In this document: one piece after another, positions 26,479-35,343 of the stretch
Layout of the letters: each line of letters starts with the position of its first letter
Position numbering within the stretch: the first letter of the stretch is position 1
Assembly (NCBI GenBank): GCA_016790165.1
Contig: JAEUPL010000003.1
Location: 45,758 to 109,757 of the forward strand
Length of the DNA stretch: 64,000 bases
DNA from: Burkholderiales bacterium
GTDB lineage: Bacteria; Pseudomonadota; Gammaproteobacteria; Burkholderiales; Casimicrobiaceae
Direction of reading: 5' to 3'
Position numbers and translations under genes: made by a program
Notes under the pieces: model-generated
Told to the model about the DNA's origin: nothing
Database searches by the model: none
What the model saw: only the letters and a program-made list of their open reading frames with translations

Positions 26479-26522
26479 CCTGTAACGACCGCTGGGCCGT
26501 CGTTATCGCCAAAAAGCTGTTA
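26479..26522 (-). repeat. Dispersed two-hairpin repeat, copy A
   Basis: Read on the minus strand: CAGCTTTTTGGCGA, then the hairpin arms AACGACGGC and GCGGTCGTT (one mismatch) and CAGG. It is identical to copy B (44037) at about 32 of 40 positions. It lies 18 bases past the oppF stop, between two convergent genes, a typical place for a terminator or REP-like element. Confidence 0.7.
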
Positions 26523-26540
26523 CCGAACGGCTGCGTTCGG

Positions 26541-27536
26541 TTACGGCGTCGCTTCCTGCGCCGCGAAACACGCGACATCCCGGCCCTTGAAGCTGACGGT
26601 CTGCGGCCGTGACTGGTCGCAGGGCGCAAAGCGCTTCGGGCAGCGCGGGTTGAAGGCGCAGCCGGCGGGCGGGTTGAGCGGGTTGGGTACTTCACCCGCC
26701 ACGGGCGTGCGGGCTTTGCCGGTCATCTTGAGATCGGGGATCGCGTCGAGCAGCATGCGTGTATAGGGGTGCTGCGGGTTGCCGAACACCTCGCGTTTGT
26801 CGCCGATCTCGACCACACGTCCGAGGTACATCACGCCGACCCGATCGGCAATGTGGTGCACGACCTGCAGGTTATGCGAGATAAACAGATACGTCAGACC
26901 CATCTCCCGCTGCAAGTCCTTCATCAGATTCAACACCTGAGCCTGCACCGACACATCCAGCGCCGACGTCGGCTCATCGCAAATCAGAAACTCCGGGTTG
27001 CTGGCGAGCGCGCGTGCAATGGAAATCCGCTGCCGCTGGCCGCCCGAGAATTGATGGGGATATTTCTCGCCGTCTTTGGCCGTGAGTTTGACGAAACCGA
27101 GGAGTTCGGCGACTCGCTTGTCGAGCGCGGCCGGGTCGGTGATCAATTTGTGCGTACGGATCGGCTCCGCGACGATGTCGGCGACGCGCCAGCGCGGATT
27201 GAGGCTGGCGTACGGATCCTGAAAGATCATCTGTACCTTGCGCCGCAACGCGCGTGACGCGTCGGTTGACTGGGCAGCCGACTTCATGTCTTGACCATCA
27301 ACCGTGACGCTGCCCTGGCTGGGGGCGTACAGGCCGACGATGAGGCGCGCGACGGTGGATTTGCCGCAGCCCGACTCGCCGACCAGTGCGAGCGTCTCGC
27401 CCCGGCGGATATCAAAGCTCACATCGCTGACCGCATGCAAAAAGGTCTGCGGTTTGCGCTCCAGCACCCGGTTGAGCCACGGCGCGGAGACGTCGAACGT
27501 CTTGCTGACGTTGTTGAGTTGAACAAAAGGATTCAT
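26541..27536 (-). CDS. Oligopeptide/dipeptide ABC transporter ATPase, OppF/DppF type
   Basis: Second ATPase of a peptide-type importer, 331 residues. Walker A GESGCGKST, signature FSGGQRQRISIARAL, Walker B FLICDEPTSALDVS and the switch His of FISHNLQVV are all present. The C-terminal oligopeptide-transporter domain has the Cys-rich motif CAFNPRCPKRFAPC, which binds an iron-sulfur cluster in several DppD/OppF proteins. The ATG overlaps the oppD stop (ATGA). It is the last gene of an eight-gene minus-strand operon; the solute-binding protein is not in it. Confidence 0.94.
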   Translation of the reverse strand: MNPFVQLNNVSKTFDVSAPWLNRVLERKPQTFLHAVSDVSFDIRRGETLALVGESGCGKSTVARLIVGLYAPSQGSVTVDGQDMKSAAQSTDASRALRRKVQMIFQDPYASLNPRWRVADIVAEPIRTHKLITDPAALDKRVAELLGFVKLTAKDGEKYPHQFSGGQRQRISIARALASNPEFLICDEPTSALDVSVQAQVLNLMKDLQREMGLTYLFISHNLQVVHHIADRVGVMYLGRVVEIGDKREVFGNPQHPYTRMLLDAIPDLKMTGKARTPVAGEVPNPLNPPAGCAFNPRCPKRFAPCDQSRPQTVSFKGRDVACFAAQEATP

Positions 27537-28507
27537 CGCGCCGCTCCCGCATGCAGCCAGCACGCCGCCTCTGAGACACCCGCCGGCAAGAGATCGGGCC
27601 GCTCCCGTTTGCAGCGGTCATGCACACGGGTACAGCGGGGATTGAACGCGCATCCGGCGGGAATCGCGTCCAGCCGCGGCATCGCGCCGTCGATCTGGAT
27701 CAGTCGTTCGCGATCACTGTCGAACTCCGGGATCGAGCCCATCAACCCCACGGTGTAGGGATGCTGCGGCTTGTGGATGACGTCAGCAACCGGCCCAATC
27801 TCGGCAATACGACCGGCGTACATGACGGCGACGCGATCCGCGGTTTCGGCGATCACGCCCATGTCGTGCGTCACCAGCATCACGGCCGTGCCATGATCGC
27901 GACACAAGCGCTTGAGAAGCGTGATGATCTGCGCCTGAATGGAAACGTCCAGCGCCGTCGTGGGCTCATCGGCGATGATGACTTTGGGCTCGGCGGCCAA
28001 TGCCAGCGAAATCACGACGCGTTGCCGCATGCCGCCCGAGAACTGGTGCGGGTAGTGGTCGATTCGCTCGCGTGCAGCAGGAATGCCCACTTCTTCGAGC
28101 AGCTTGACGGCCCGATCACGCGCCGCAGCGTCGCTGAGGTCAAGATGGGTCTGAATGGTTTCGGTTAGCTGGCGACCGACGGTGTAGAGCGGGTTCAGCG
28201 AGGTGAGCGGATCCTGAAAGATGGCACCGATCTGCCGGCCACGAATCGTGCGCATCTGCTCATAGGGCAAATTGTCGATGCGCTGGCCGTTGAGCAGAAT
28301 CTGCCCACTGGCTATTCGCCCTGGCGGCTCGAGCAGCCCGATGATCGCCGCGCCCGTCAGCGACTTTCCCGCCCCCGATTCACCGACGACGCCCAGCACC
28401 TCCCCCGGCGCGATCGAGAACGACACGTCATCCACCGCCTTGAGCACGCCGCGCCGCGTCGGAAATTCGATGTGCAGGTTTTTGACTTCGAGAACGGGTT
28501 GCGCCAT
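27533..28507 (-). CDS. Oligopeptide/dipeptide ABC transporter ATPase, OppD/DppD type
   Basis: First ATPase of the peptide-type importer, 324 residues beginning [20 protein letters not shown]. It has Walker [10 protein letters not shown], signature [15 protein letters not shown], Walker [13 protein letters not shown], switch His VTHDMGVI, and the C-terminal motif [14 protein letters not shown]. The start excludes an upstream open stretch of 39 codons that lacks family similarity. It overlaps oppF by 4 bases. It lies downstream of the lipoprotein gene and the OppC-like permease. Confidence 0.94.
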   Translation of the reverse strand: MAQPVLEVKNLHIEFPTRRGVLKAVDDVSFSIAPGEVLGVVGESGAGKSLTGAAIIGLLEPPGRIASGQILLNGQRIDNLPYEQMRTIRGRQIGAIFQDPLTSLNPLYTVGRQLTETIQTHLDLSDAAARDRAVKLLEEVGIPAARERIDHYPHQFSGGMRQRVVISLALAAEPKVIIADEPTTALDVSIQAQIITLLKRLCRDHGTAVMLVTHDMGVIAETADRVAVMYAGRIAEIGPVADVIHKPQHPYTVGLMGSIPEFDSDRERLIQIDGAMPRLDAIPAGCAFNPRCTRVHDRCKRERPDLLPAGVSEAACWLHAGAAR

Positions 28508-28568
28508 GAGTGAGGAGTGCGTCGATATTGGGCAGGGCGGGCCGCGGCCCGAGCAATGGATGAGCCGG

Positions 28569-29033
28569 CTATGGCCGTTTGGGCATGGGGATCGGCTGCG
28601 GGGGTGGGATTTTCGAGAGATCACTCGGCACGAGCACCGGTTGGCTCGGGGGGCCGCTCGTCGGGTTACACCCAGGAATGACTTCCGCGTTGTCGATCAC
28701 CAGTTCGAAATCGTGCGAGTAGGCGCTCGGACGTTGTGCTGCCAGCCAGTAGCGAACGCATTTCTCCGCACGGAAGGTGAATTCCTTGCGGTCGGGCAGG
28801 TGAAAGCCCGCCACGGGTTGCGCGTCAACGGTCAAGCGGCGCACCCCGGCGTCGATTCGCACGGGCACCAGCGAGGTCGAAACGCCATCCACCGCAGCAA
28901 TGGTTACCGGGTAGCGGTGCAGGTGAGTTCGGGTGTAAAGCCGTCCGTCGAGCGTGCTCTCCCATTGATGCGCGCAGCCGCTCGCGACCACAAGCGCCGC
29001 CGCCAGAAAAGACATTGAAGCACTTCGTCGCAT
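28569..29033 (-). CDS. Lipoprotein of unknown function inside the peptide-transport operon
   Basis: 154 residues starting MRRSASMSFLAAALVVASGC, a clear lipoprotein signal with lipobox VASGC. The start is supported by GGGAGG just upstream. The mature part is a small beta-rich domain followed by a Pro-rich tail (PPSQPVLVPSDLSKIPPPQ); I do not recognise a family. The stop of the oppC gene lies 12 bases upstream, and the ribosome binding site falls in that gap, so translation is probably coupled. It is too small to be a peptide-binding protein. It may be an accessory component or simply a resident of the operon. Confidence 0.8.
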   Translation of the reverse strand: MRRSASMSFLAAALVVASGCAHQWESTLDGRLYTRTHLHRYPVTIAAVDGVSTSLVPVRIDAGVRRLTVDAQPVAGFHLPDRKEFTFRAEKCVRYWLAAQRPSAYSHDFELVIDNAEVIPGCNPTSGPPSQPVLVPSDLSKIPPPQPIPMPKRP

Positions 29034-29044
29034 AGTTCCTCCCG

Positions 29045-29968
29045 CTATCGCAGCTTGGGGTTCAAAGCGTCGCGCAGCCAATCACCAAAGATGTTGACTG
29101 AAATCACCATGACGATCAGCGCTGCGCCCGGAAAGACGGTAATCCACCACTCGCCAGAGAAAAGAAAATTCTGCCCCTCGCTAATGAGTGTGCCCAGAGA
29201 CGGCTGCGTGGGTGGCATGCCAACGCCGAGGAACGACAGCGTTGCCTCTGCGATGATGGCGTTGGCGATATTGAGTGTCGCGATCACGAGCACCGGGCCG
29301 AGCACATTCGGCAGCACATGACGGAACATGATCGAGCTGCTCGACACACCGATCACGCGCGCTGCCTGAACGTATTCCTTGCTCTTTTCCACCAGTGTCG
29401 CGCCACGCACCGTGCGCGCGTACTGCGGCCACCCGGTCAGGCCGATGGAAAAGATGATGACGTACAGGGCCATTGCGTCCTGCATGTCCCTTGGCACGAA
29501 TTGTCGGGCGACCCCGCTGATCAAAAGCGCGACCAGGATCGCCGGAAACGTCAGCTGGATATCCGCAATTCGCATGATCAGGCTCTCGATGCGTCCGCCC
29601 GCGTACCCGGCGACCAGGCCGAGGCTCACGCCCATCAGGATCGACATCGCCACGGCGCACACCGCAACGAGCAGCGAGACGCGAGAGCCATACATGATCG
29701 TGGACAGAATGTCCCGACCCTGCTGGTCGGTGCCCAACTTGAACGACGGATTGCCGTTGGCCTGCCACGCCGGTGGCAGATTCGAATCGAGGAGAGATAT
29801 TTGTGCCAGGTCGTACGGATTGTGCGGCGCCAGCACCGGCGCAGACACCGCGCCGAGGATGCAAAGCAGTGCCAGCACCGCGGCGACCACCGTGACCGGC
29901 GACCGCTTGAAACTCCACCACACATCGCTATCGAAGAATCGGTTCAGTGCTTCCACAGTTGTTTTCAA
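29045..29968 (-). CDS. Peptide ABC transporter permease, OppC/DppC type
   Basis: 307-residue inner-membrane permease with the OppC N-terminal domain (one membrane segment at about 27-48), then a BPD_transp_1 module with five more segments. The ATPase-contact loop reads KEYVQAARVIGVSSSSIMFRH. The sequence GTDQQGRDILSTIMYGSRVSL near residue 80 is typical of DppC/OppC. It pairs with the OppB-like permease, but here the two are separated by two amidohydrolase genes and a small gene, an unusual order. Confidence 0.93.
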   Translation of the reverse strand: MKTTVEALNRFFDSDVWWSFKRSPVTVVAAVLALLCILGAVSAPVLAPHNPYDLAQISLLDSNLPPAWQANGNPSFKLGTDQQGRDILSTIMYGSRVSLLVAVCAVAMSILMGVSLGLVAGYAGGRIESLIMRIADIQLTFPAILVALLISGVARQFVPRDMQDAMALYVIIFSIGLTGWPQYARTVRGATLVEKSKEYVQAARVIGVSSSSIMFRHVLPNVLGPVLVIATLNIANAIIAEATLSFLGVGMPPTQPSLGTLISEGQNFLFSGEWWITVFPGAALIVMVISVNIFGDWLRDALNPKLR

Positions 29969-30025
29969 CGCATTGGGTTCAACGCAAGGCCAGCGTCACC
30001 ATGAATCGAGCGGTGACCGGCTCGC

Positions 30026-31204
30026 CTACAGTGGTAACCCCGTCTCGACGAGACGGGAAAAATAGCGAACGCCATTGGGGATGATGGCATCGCAGAAGTC
30101 GTAGCGCGAGTTGTGCAACGGCACAATCGGCTGTCCAGCAGGCCCCTGGCCGATCACCGAATAGCACCCGGGACGCTCCAGCAGCATGTACGAAAAATCT
30201 TCGCCGCCCATGGACGGCGAGTAGTTCGCGTCGGCGTTGTCCTCACCCCAGACTTCTGCCGCCACGCTGCGGGCGAACTCAACCTCTGCCGCCGTGTTGA
30301 TCACCGGTGGGTAGCCGCGCTCGTAGCGCAATTCGCCCTGTGCGCGATGCGCGGCACACACGCCGGCAACCATTTCGCCCAGCCTGGCCTCGATCAAGTC
30401 CTGTACTGCCTTGTCGTAGGTGCGCACGGTGCCTGTCAGGATGACCTTGTCCGGCACCACATTGGAGGCAGGCAGGTTACCGCCTTCGACGGCACTGATC
30501 CCCACCACGGCCGTCTCCAGCGGGCTCACGTTGCGCGACACAATGGTCTGCGCCGCGAGAATCAGGTTCGCGGCCACGACCATCGGATCGCAAAGCAGGT
30601 GCGGTCGCGCCGCGTGACCGCCACGACCGGTAACTTCAATGGTGAAACTGTCTGCCGCAGCCATGAACGGCCCGACACGCGTGCCCCACTTGCCCAGTTG
30701 CAGATCGGGCCGGTTGTGCACCGCGAAGATGCGATCGCAATCGAAGCGCGTGAACAGACCCTCCTCACACATCACTCGGCCGCCGCCACCGCCTTCTTCG
30801 GCAGGCTGGAAGATCACGTGCACCGTGCCTGCGAAGTTGCGCGTTTCCGCCAGGTAGCGAGCCGCGCCCAGCACCATCGTGGTGTGACCATCGTGGCCAC
30901 AGGCGTGCATGATCTTGTTTGCCTTCGAAGCGTAGAGAAACGTGTTCTTCTCCGGCATCGGGAGCGCGTCCATGTCGGCGCGCAGGCCCATGCTGCCGCC
31001 CTTGCGCTTGCCGCGAATCACGCCGACGAGCCCGGTCTTGCCGATGCCCGTGTGCACTTCGTCAACACCGTACGACCTCAGCCGCTCAGCGACCAGGGCG
31101 GACGTGCGGGATTCCTGAAACCCCAGCTCCGGATTGGCGTGAATGTCGCGCCGGATTGCGACGAGATCGTCGACGAACGCGGCGGGTAAATCGTTGAGTT
31201 TCAT
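30026..31204 (-). CDS. M20 family amidohydrolase (HipO-like), second copy
   Basis: 392-residue binuclear metal hydrolase of subfamily M20D, which cleaves N-acyl amino acids such as hippurate or N-acetyl amino acids. Metal ligands visible are the Cys/His of MHACGHDGHT, the Glu pair of FQPAEEGGGG, His of FAVHNRPD and His of VPLHNSRYDF. The dimerisation lid lies about 185-300. It is clearly paralogous to the other M20 gene in the operon (31435-32619) but diverged at many positions, so the substrates may differ. No signal peptide: it would act on substrate after import. Confidence 0.93.
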   Translation of the reverse strand: MKLNDLPAAFVDDLVAIRRDIHANPELGFQESRTSALVAERLRSYGVDEVHTGIGKTGLVGVIRGKRKGGSMGLRADMDALPMPEKNTFLYASKANKIMHACGHDGHTTMVLGAARYLAETRNFAGTVHVIFQPAEEGGGGGRVMCEEGLFTRFDCDRIFAVHNRPDLQLGKWGTRVGPFMAAADSFTIEVTGRGGHAARPHLLCDPMVVAANLILAAQTIVSRNVSPLETAVVGISAVEGGNLPASNVVPDKVILTGTVRTYDKAVQDLIEARLGEMVAGVCAAHRAQGELRYERGYPPVINTAAEVEFARSVAAEVWGEDNADANYSPSMGGEDFSYMLLERPGCYSVIGQGPAGQPIVPLHNSRYDFCDAIIPNGVRYFSRLVETGLPL

Positions 31205-31208
31205 CGCT

Positions 31209-31397
31209 TCATTTTCGCTTCAGTTCGTCACGAAGCTGCTTGAACCCTGGCGGTTCGTCGTTGATGTAGAGCCACTGCGGATCGCGCGCGCCGTGCCGGA
31301 TGAGCCAGCGCTGCAAGCGCGGCCAGATCAACGCGTAGAGCGCCGCAACAGCAATCACCCCTGCGTAAACTCCGAGCATGACCTGAATTGCGACCAT
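31209..31397 (-). CDS. Small single-pass membrane protein of unknown function
   Basis: 62 residues. The start MVAIQVMLGVYAGVIAVAAL is set by GGAG 6 nt before the ATG. One membrane helix (about 5-25) is followed by a basic, Trp-rich cytoplasmic tail (LIWPRLQRWLIRHGARDPQW). It sits between the two amidohydrolase genes, only 4 bases before the second. Its good ribosome binding site and tight spacing argue that it is real. No family recognised. Confidence 0.7.
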   Translation of the reverse strand: MVAIQVMLGVYAGVIAVAALYALIWPRLQRWLIRHGARDPQWLYINDEPPGFKQLRDELKRK

Positions 31398-31434
31398 CGT
31401 GCACTCCTGTACTTGTGCGCCTACGTCGGGCCGA

Positions 31435-32619
31435 TCAGGCGAGTTCCCGCTCAACAATCGCCGCCAGCAGGCCCGCGCCGTTCGGGATCACGCGGTCATC
31501 AAAGTCGTAGCCGGGATGGTGCAGCGGGCAACTGGTGTCGGTACCCTGCCCGATCCAGATGTAAGCACCCGGCACTGCTTCGAGAAAGAACGAGAAGTCT
31601 TCGCCGCCGGTATTCGGGAATATTTCGGTGATGACGTTGTCCGCGCCGAACACTTCGCGCCCCACGTCCGCCGAAAGCGCCGCTTCGCGCGGGTGATTCA
31701 CCGTCGCCGGGTAGCCGTAGATGAAATTGACGTCACCCGTCGAGCCAAAGGCTGCCGCGGTGTTGGCGACGACCATCTTCAGCTTCTCGATGACCAGCGC
31801 CTGCGTTTCCTTGCGGTACGTACGCACCGTGCCTACCATCTTTACGACGCGGGGGATCACGTTGTAAGTGTTCATCTTGCCCGCTTCCAGCGCGCACACG
31901 GAAATGACCACCGAGTCGCACGGGTCCACGTTTCGCGAGGCAATGGACTGGATCGCGGTGATCACGTGCGCAGCGGCCAGCACCGGATCGCTCACGAACT
32001 GCGGCATGCCGCCGTGCCCGCCCTTGCCTTCGATGGTGATTTCCATGCGGTCCGCCGCGGCCATCATTGCGCCGTTGCGCACGGCCATCTTGCCGTAGGG
32101 CACCCACGGCGCGTTATGCAATGCATAAAACGCATCGATCGGGAAGCGCGTGAACAGGCCGTCGTCCATCATCGCCCGCGCACCGGCCATGCCTTCCTCG
32201 GCGGGCTGGAACACGCTGTAAACCGTACCTGCGAAGTTGCGAGTTTTCGCCAGATACCGCGCAGCCCCGAGCCCCATGGTGGTGTGACCGTCATGTCCGC
32301 AGGCGTGCATGTAGCCTTGACTCTTGGACGCATACGGCAGGCGCGTCTCTTCATTCATGGCCAGACAGTCCATGTCGGCGCGCAGACCGATGGCTCGCGA
32401 GCCGGGACGACTGCCACGAATCACCCCGACGACGCCGGTACCGCCGATGCCGGTGTGCACCTCATCAACGCCGTACGCCTTGAGCCGCTCAGCAACCAGC
32501 GCAGCGGTGCGAGTTTCCTTGTAGGCATGCTCGGGGTTGGCGTGAATGTCGCGGCGAATCGCCGTCAGATCGGCGTGATACTCGCGGATCGCCTCCGCCA
32601 CTTTGTTCGGGTTGTACAT
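31435..32619 (-). CDS. M20 family amidohydrolase (HipO-like), first copy
   Basis: 394-residue M20D metallohydrolase with the same layout as its paralogue: YMHACGHDGHTTMGLGAAR, then FQPAEEGMAGAR, ALHNAPWVPYG and CPLHHPGYDFDDRV hold the metal and active-site residues. It cleaves an N-acyl amino acid or related amide. It lies 30 bases after the OppB-like permease gene, so import and hydrolysis are co-expressed. I infer that the operon takes up acylated amino acids or small peptides and deacylates them. Confidence 0.93.
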   Translation of the reverse strand: MYNPNKVAEAIREYHADLTAIRRDIHANPEHAYKETRTAALVAERLKAYGVDEVHTGIGGTGVVGVIRGSRPGSRAIGLRADMDCLAMNEETRLPYASKSQGYMHACGHDGHTTMGLGAARYLAKTRNFAGTVYSVFQPAEEGMAGARAMMDDGLFTRFPIDAFYALHNAPWVPYGKMAVRNGAMMAAADRMEITIEGKGGHGGMPQFVSDPVLAAAHVITAIQSIASRNVDPCDSVVISVCALEAGKMNTYNVIPRVVKMVGTVRTYRKETQALVIEKLKMVVANTAAAFGSTGDVNFIYGYPATVNHPREAALSADVGREVFGADNVITEIFPNTGGEDFSFFLEAVPGAYIWIGQGTDTSCPLHHPGYDFDDRVIPNGAGLLAAIVERELA

Positions 32620-32649
32620 CTTGAGTCCTGAGGTCTGAACCGTGTGGCG

Positions 32650-33633
32650 TCAATGGGCGCCAGCCGCGCGATCAAAGCGCAGCCGCGGGTCAACCACGTA
32701 GTAAAGCAGATCGACGATCAGGTTGATTGTGACGAAGACCAATGAAATCAGCACCAGATAAGCGGCCATCACCGGGATGTCGGCAAACTGAACGGACTGG
32801 ATGAACAGAAAGCCCATCCCCGGCCACTGAAACACCGTTTCCGTGACGATCGCGAAGGCGATGATGGAGCCCAACTGCAAGCCCGTGATCGTCATCACCG
32901 GCACCAGGGTGTTCTTGAGCGCATGCCCAAAGTGCACCGCGCGGTTGGTCAAACCGCGCGCGCGCGCGAACTTGATGTAGTCGGTGCGCAGCACTTCAAG
33001 CATCTCGCTGCGCACCAGGCGCATGATCAGCGTCATCGGGAACAACGACAGCGTAAACGCAGGCAACACCAGCGCCTTCAGTCCGCTGGCGGTTAACAGG
33101 CCAGTGCTCCACCAGCCAAGCATCGTGACATCACCGCGCCCATAGGACGGGAGCACCTGCCAGCTCACCGCGAAAACCAGAATGAGCAGGATGCCGATCA
33201 GAAAATTGGGCAGCGACACGCCGATCAGGGAAACGGTGAGCAGCAGTTGCGACAGCCAGCCATCTCGTCGCAGCGCCGTGTAAACACCCATCAGCAAACC
33301 GCCTGCGAGCGCGATCACCGCCGCGGCCAGCGCCAGCTCAAGCGTGGCCGGCAAGCGCTCCTTGATCAGCGTCGATACCAGTCGTCCCTGCTTTAACGAA
33401 AGACCAAACTCGCCCTTCATTGCGTTCTTGACGAACACTGCGAACTGCACGTAGTCAGGCTGGTCGAGGCCGAGTGACTCGCGCAGATCCTTCTTCTGCT
33501 CCGGGGTTGCGTCCTGCCCGAGCATGAGGTTGACCGGGTCACCCACGTAGTTGAACAACGAGAACGCAACAAAAGCCACGGCCAGCATCACCAGCGCGGC
33601 CTGAAAGAGTCTTCTTAGTACAAAGGCGAGCAT
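32650..33633 (-). CDS. Peptide ABC transporter permease, OppB/DppB type
   Basis: 327-residue permease with the OppB start MLAFVLRRLFQAALVMLAVAF, the region DPVNLMLGQDATPEQKKDLRESLGL (split by a loop) and a BPD_transp_1 module with LRTDYIKFARARGLTNRAVHF as ATPase-contact loop. Six membrane segments are expected. It is the first gene of the operon, 51 bases after rlmB on the same strand, so rlmB may be co-transcribed or the promoter may sit in the short gap. A periplasmic binding protein gene, usual at this place, is absent. Confidence 0.93.
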   Translation of the reverse strand: MLAFVLRRLFQAALVMLAVAFVAFSLFNYVGDPVNLMLGQDATPEQKKDLRESLGLDQPDYVQFAVFVKNAMKGEFGLSLKQGRLVSTLIKERLPATLELALAAAVIALAGGLLMGVYTALRRDGWLSQLLLTVSLIGVSLPNFLIGILLILVFAVSWQVLPSYGRGDVTMLGWWSTGLLTASGLKALVLPAFTLSLFPMTLIMRLVRSEMLEVLRTDYIKFARARGLTNRAVHFGHALKNTLVPVMTITGLQLGSIIAFAIVTETVFQWPGMGFLFIQSVQFADIPVMAAYLVLISLVFVTINLIVDLLYYVVDPRLRFDRAAGAH

Positions 33634-33684
33634 GTCACGTCAGATTTCCCCGATGTACGAATAGTACCCGCCTTGACGCGAAAC

Positions 33685-34476
33685 TTACGCGCCGATGGTT
33701 CGTTGCGGTGTCGATTTTGGATGCGTGCCTGCCCGCGCCGCTTGCGTGGCATAGAGGCACACAGCCGTTGCGACGGAGACGTTCAGGCTTTCGACAGCGC
33801 CCAGCATCGGAATGGCGACGAGCGCGTCACAGTGCTCTCTCGTCAAGCGTCGGAGCCCCTTGCCTTCGTTGCCCATCACCCACGCCATGGGCCCGGTCAA
33901 CGGCGTGTTGAACAGCGTCGCGTCGGTTTCCATTTCAGCGCCAAGCACCCACACGCCCGCTGCTTTGAGTGCCTCGATGGCCTGCACCAGATTGCCCACA
34001 TAGCACACCGGGGTCGTTTCTGCCGCTCCGCTGGCGGCCTTGAGCGCCACGGGCGACAGCGGCGCTGAACCATGCCGCGGCACGATCACCGCATCGGCAC
34101 CAAAGGCATCGGCGCTCCGGATGCAGGCACCCAGATTGTGCGGGTCCTGAATCTGATCCAGCAGCAAAAACAACGGCGGCGCGGGCCGCCCAACCGTGGC
34201 AGCGAGCACCTCGTCAAAATCAGCCGCGATTGTGCCGTCGGCGGCGACCTCCACCAGCGCGACCACGCCCTGATGGTCATCGGACTGTGCCAGTGCCTTC
34301 AGGCGCCCGGCATCGACCGCCTGCAGAGGCACGTCGGCCGCGTCAGCCAGCGCCTGCAATTGTGCAAGTCGTGCGTCGTTGCGCGCCGAGGACACATAGA
34401 TTTCAACCACCGACGACGCGCGTCGCGTGAGCCGCGCGGTGACGGCATGAAACCCCATGATTCGAGCAAGCTTCAT
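33685..34476 (-). CDS. rlmB: 23S rRNA (guanosine-2'-O-)-methyltransferase
   Basis: SpoU-class enzyme that methylates G2251 in the ribosomal P site. The 263 residues comprise an N-terminal substrate-binding domain (about 1-85) and a SPOUT domain with trefoil knot. Motif 1 is LDQIQDPHNLGACIRSA, motif 2 is WVMGNEGKGLRRLT, and motif 3 is IPMLGAVESLNVSVATAV. It starts MKLARIMGFHAVTARL. It is divergent from tRNA-Thr. Confidence 0.93.
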   Translation of the reverse strand: MKLARIMGFHAVTARLTRRASSVVEIYVSSARNDARLAQLQALADAADVPLQAVDAGRLKALAQSDDHQGVVALVEVAADGTIAADFDEVLAATVGRPAPPLFLLLDQIQDPHNLGACIRSADAFGADAVIVPRHGSAPLSPVALKAASGAAETTPVCYVGNLVQAIEALKAAGVWVLGAEMETDATLFNTPLTGPMAWVMGNEGKGLRRLTREHCDALVAIPMLGAVESLNVSVATAVCLYATQAARAGTHPKSTPQRTIGA

Positions 34477-34592
34477 CGCGCGTGGAATATTTTTGAGGGC
34501 ATGGCATAATTATGGGCTACGCAACGCAAAGATTCTTCTTGTGCCGTTGCGACAGTCTCGGATGGCCAGGCAGCAGCCCGGCAGCCAAAGAC

Positions 34593-34668
34593 GCCGGTGT
34601 AGCTCAGTTGGTAGAGCAGCGCATTCGTAATGCGAAGGTCGTAGGTTCGACTCCTATCTCCGGCACCA
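34593..34668 (+). tRNA. tRNA-Thr (anticodon CGT)
   Basis: 76-nt cloverleaf with encoded CCA. Acceptor stem GCCGGTG pairs with the CTCCGGC end. The anticodon loop is TTCGTAA with anticodon CGT, reading ACG, and the T-loop is TTCGACT. It stands alone. Confidence 0.95.
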
Positions 34669-35343
34669 ATCGCACCATGCGTGTGATTCGCACGCGTCAC
34701 CGACGCCGCAGTCCGCCGCCCTCTTTCCCGTGAAATGTGCGATTCGTTTGCGTAGGGCGTCGCGCCGTTCGTCGCTGCGGGCGTACCGAAGGCTGGCGAC
34801 ATTGAGGGGCCGAACAGAGATTGCAGCCCGCGGGCCCGCCTGCCTCGCGTCTGGTTCAGCGGACGGGCAAATTTCTTTCGATGGCACTTGTCTGGCATGG
34901 CGAACACCCGCCGGACACTGTAGTTCACGCCCTCGCTCACAACGGCAACCGATGCGCCACCACTAATCGTGATGCGGAACTTCACGCCTTTGTTCGATGC
35001 TCACATCGCCTTTGCCTGGAACTCGGCGGCGCTCGTGCGGGCGGTGCGATGCACGGTGACGCCGACAACGGAGTTGAGTGATTGGCTTTTCGCCCCCATC
35101 GACCGCTGGATGGTGATTTGACGCATGTTTTGGCATAAGTCGCCTTTCGCGATTGTTCAACGGAAACGACTACCCTGCTGTGGTTCGCTGCCAAGAGTTG
35201 AATGCGGCCTTCCCATTGCCCTGTCGCCACCCGCGGATCACGCGCGTTCGCTACCAGGCGCCTGCTTCCATCCGTCGAAATGCATTTCCACCGCCGTGGG
35301 CGATTAGGTAGACTGCGCGACTTGCGCCTTTGAGAATTTGCCC
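34669..35343. other. Intergenic region of 675 bases between tRNA-Thr and the IclR gene
   Basis: I find no convincing gene: open frames on both strands are short, lack ribosome binding sites and show no recognisable protein. A 7-bp stem-loop (ATGCGTG / CACGCGT, one wobble) at 34677-34697, just past the tRNA, may help end its transcript but lacks a T-run. Parts of the region are less GC-rich than the flanks, as expected for regulatory or decayed DNA. Confidence 0.5.

Noticed and set aside
30113-32631. Plus-strand open frames opposite the two M20 genes
   Set aside because: They mirror each other only because the sense genes are paralogous; no independent support.
34473-34985. Minus-strand open frame of 170 codons over tRNA-Thr
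   Set aside because: It reads through the tRNA on the wrong strand, including the well-known false motif GAGDRSRTYDL. No ribosome binding site.
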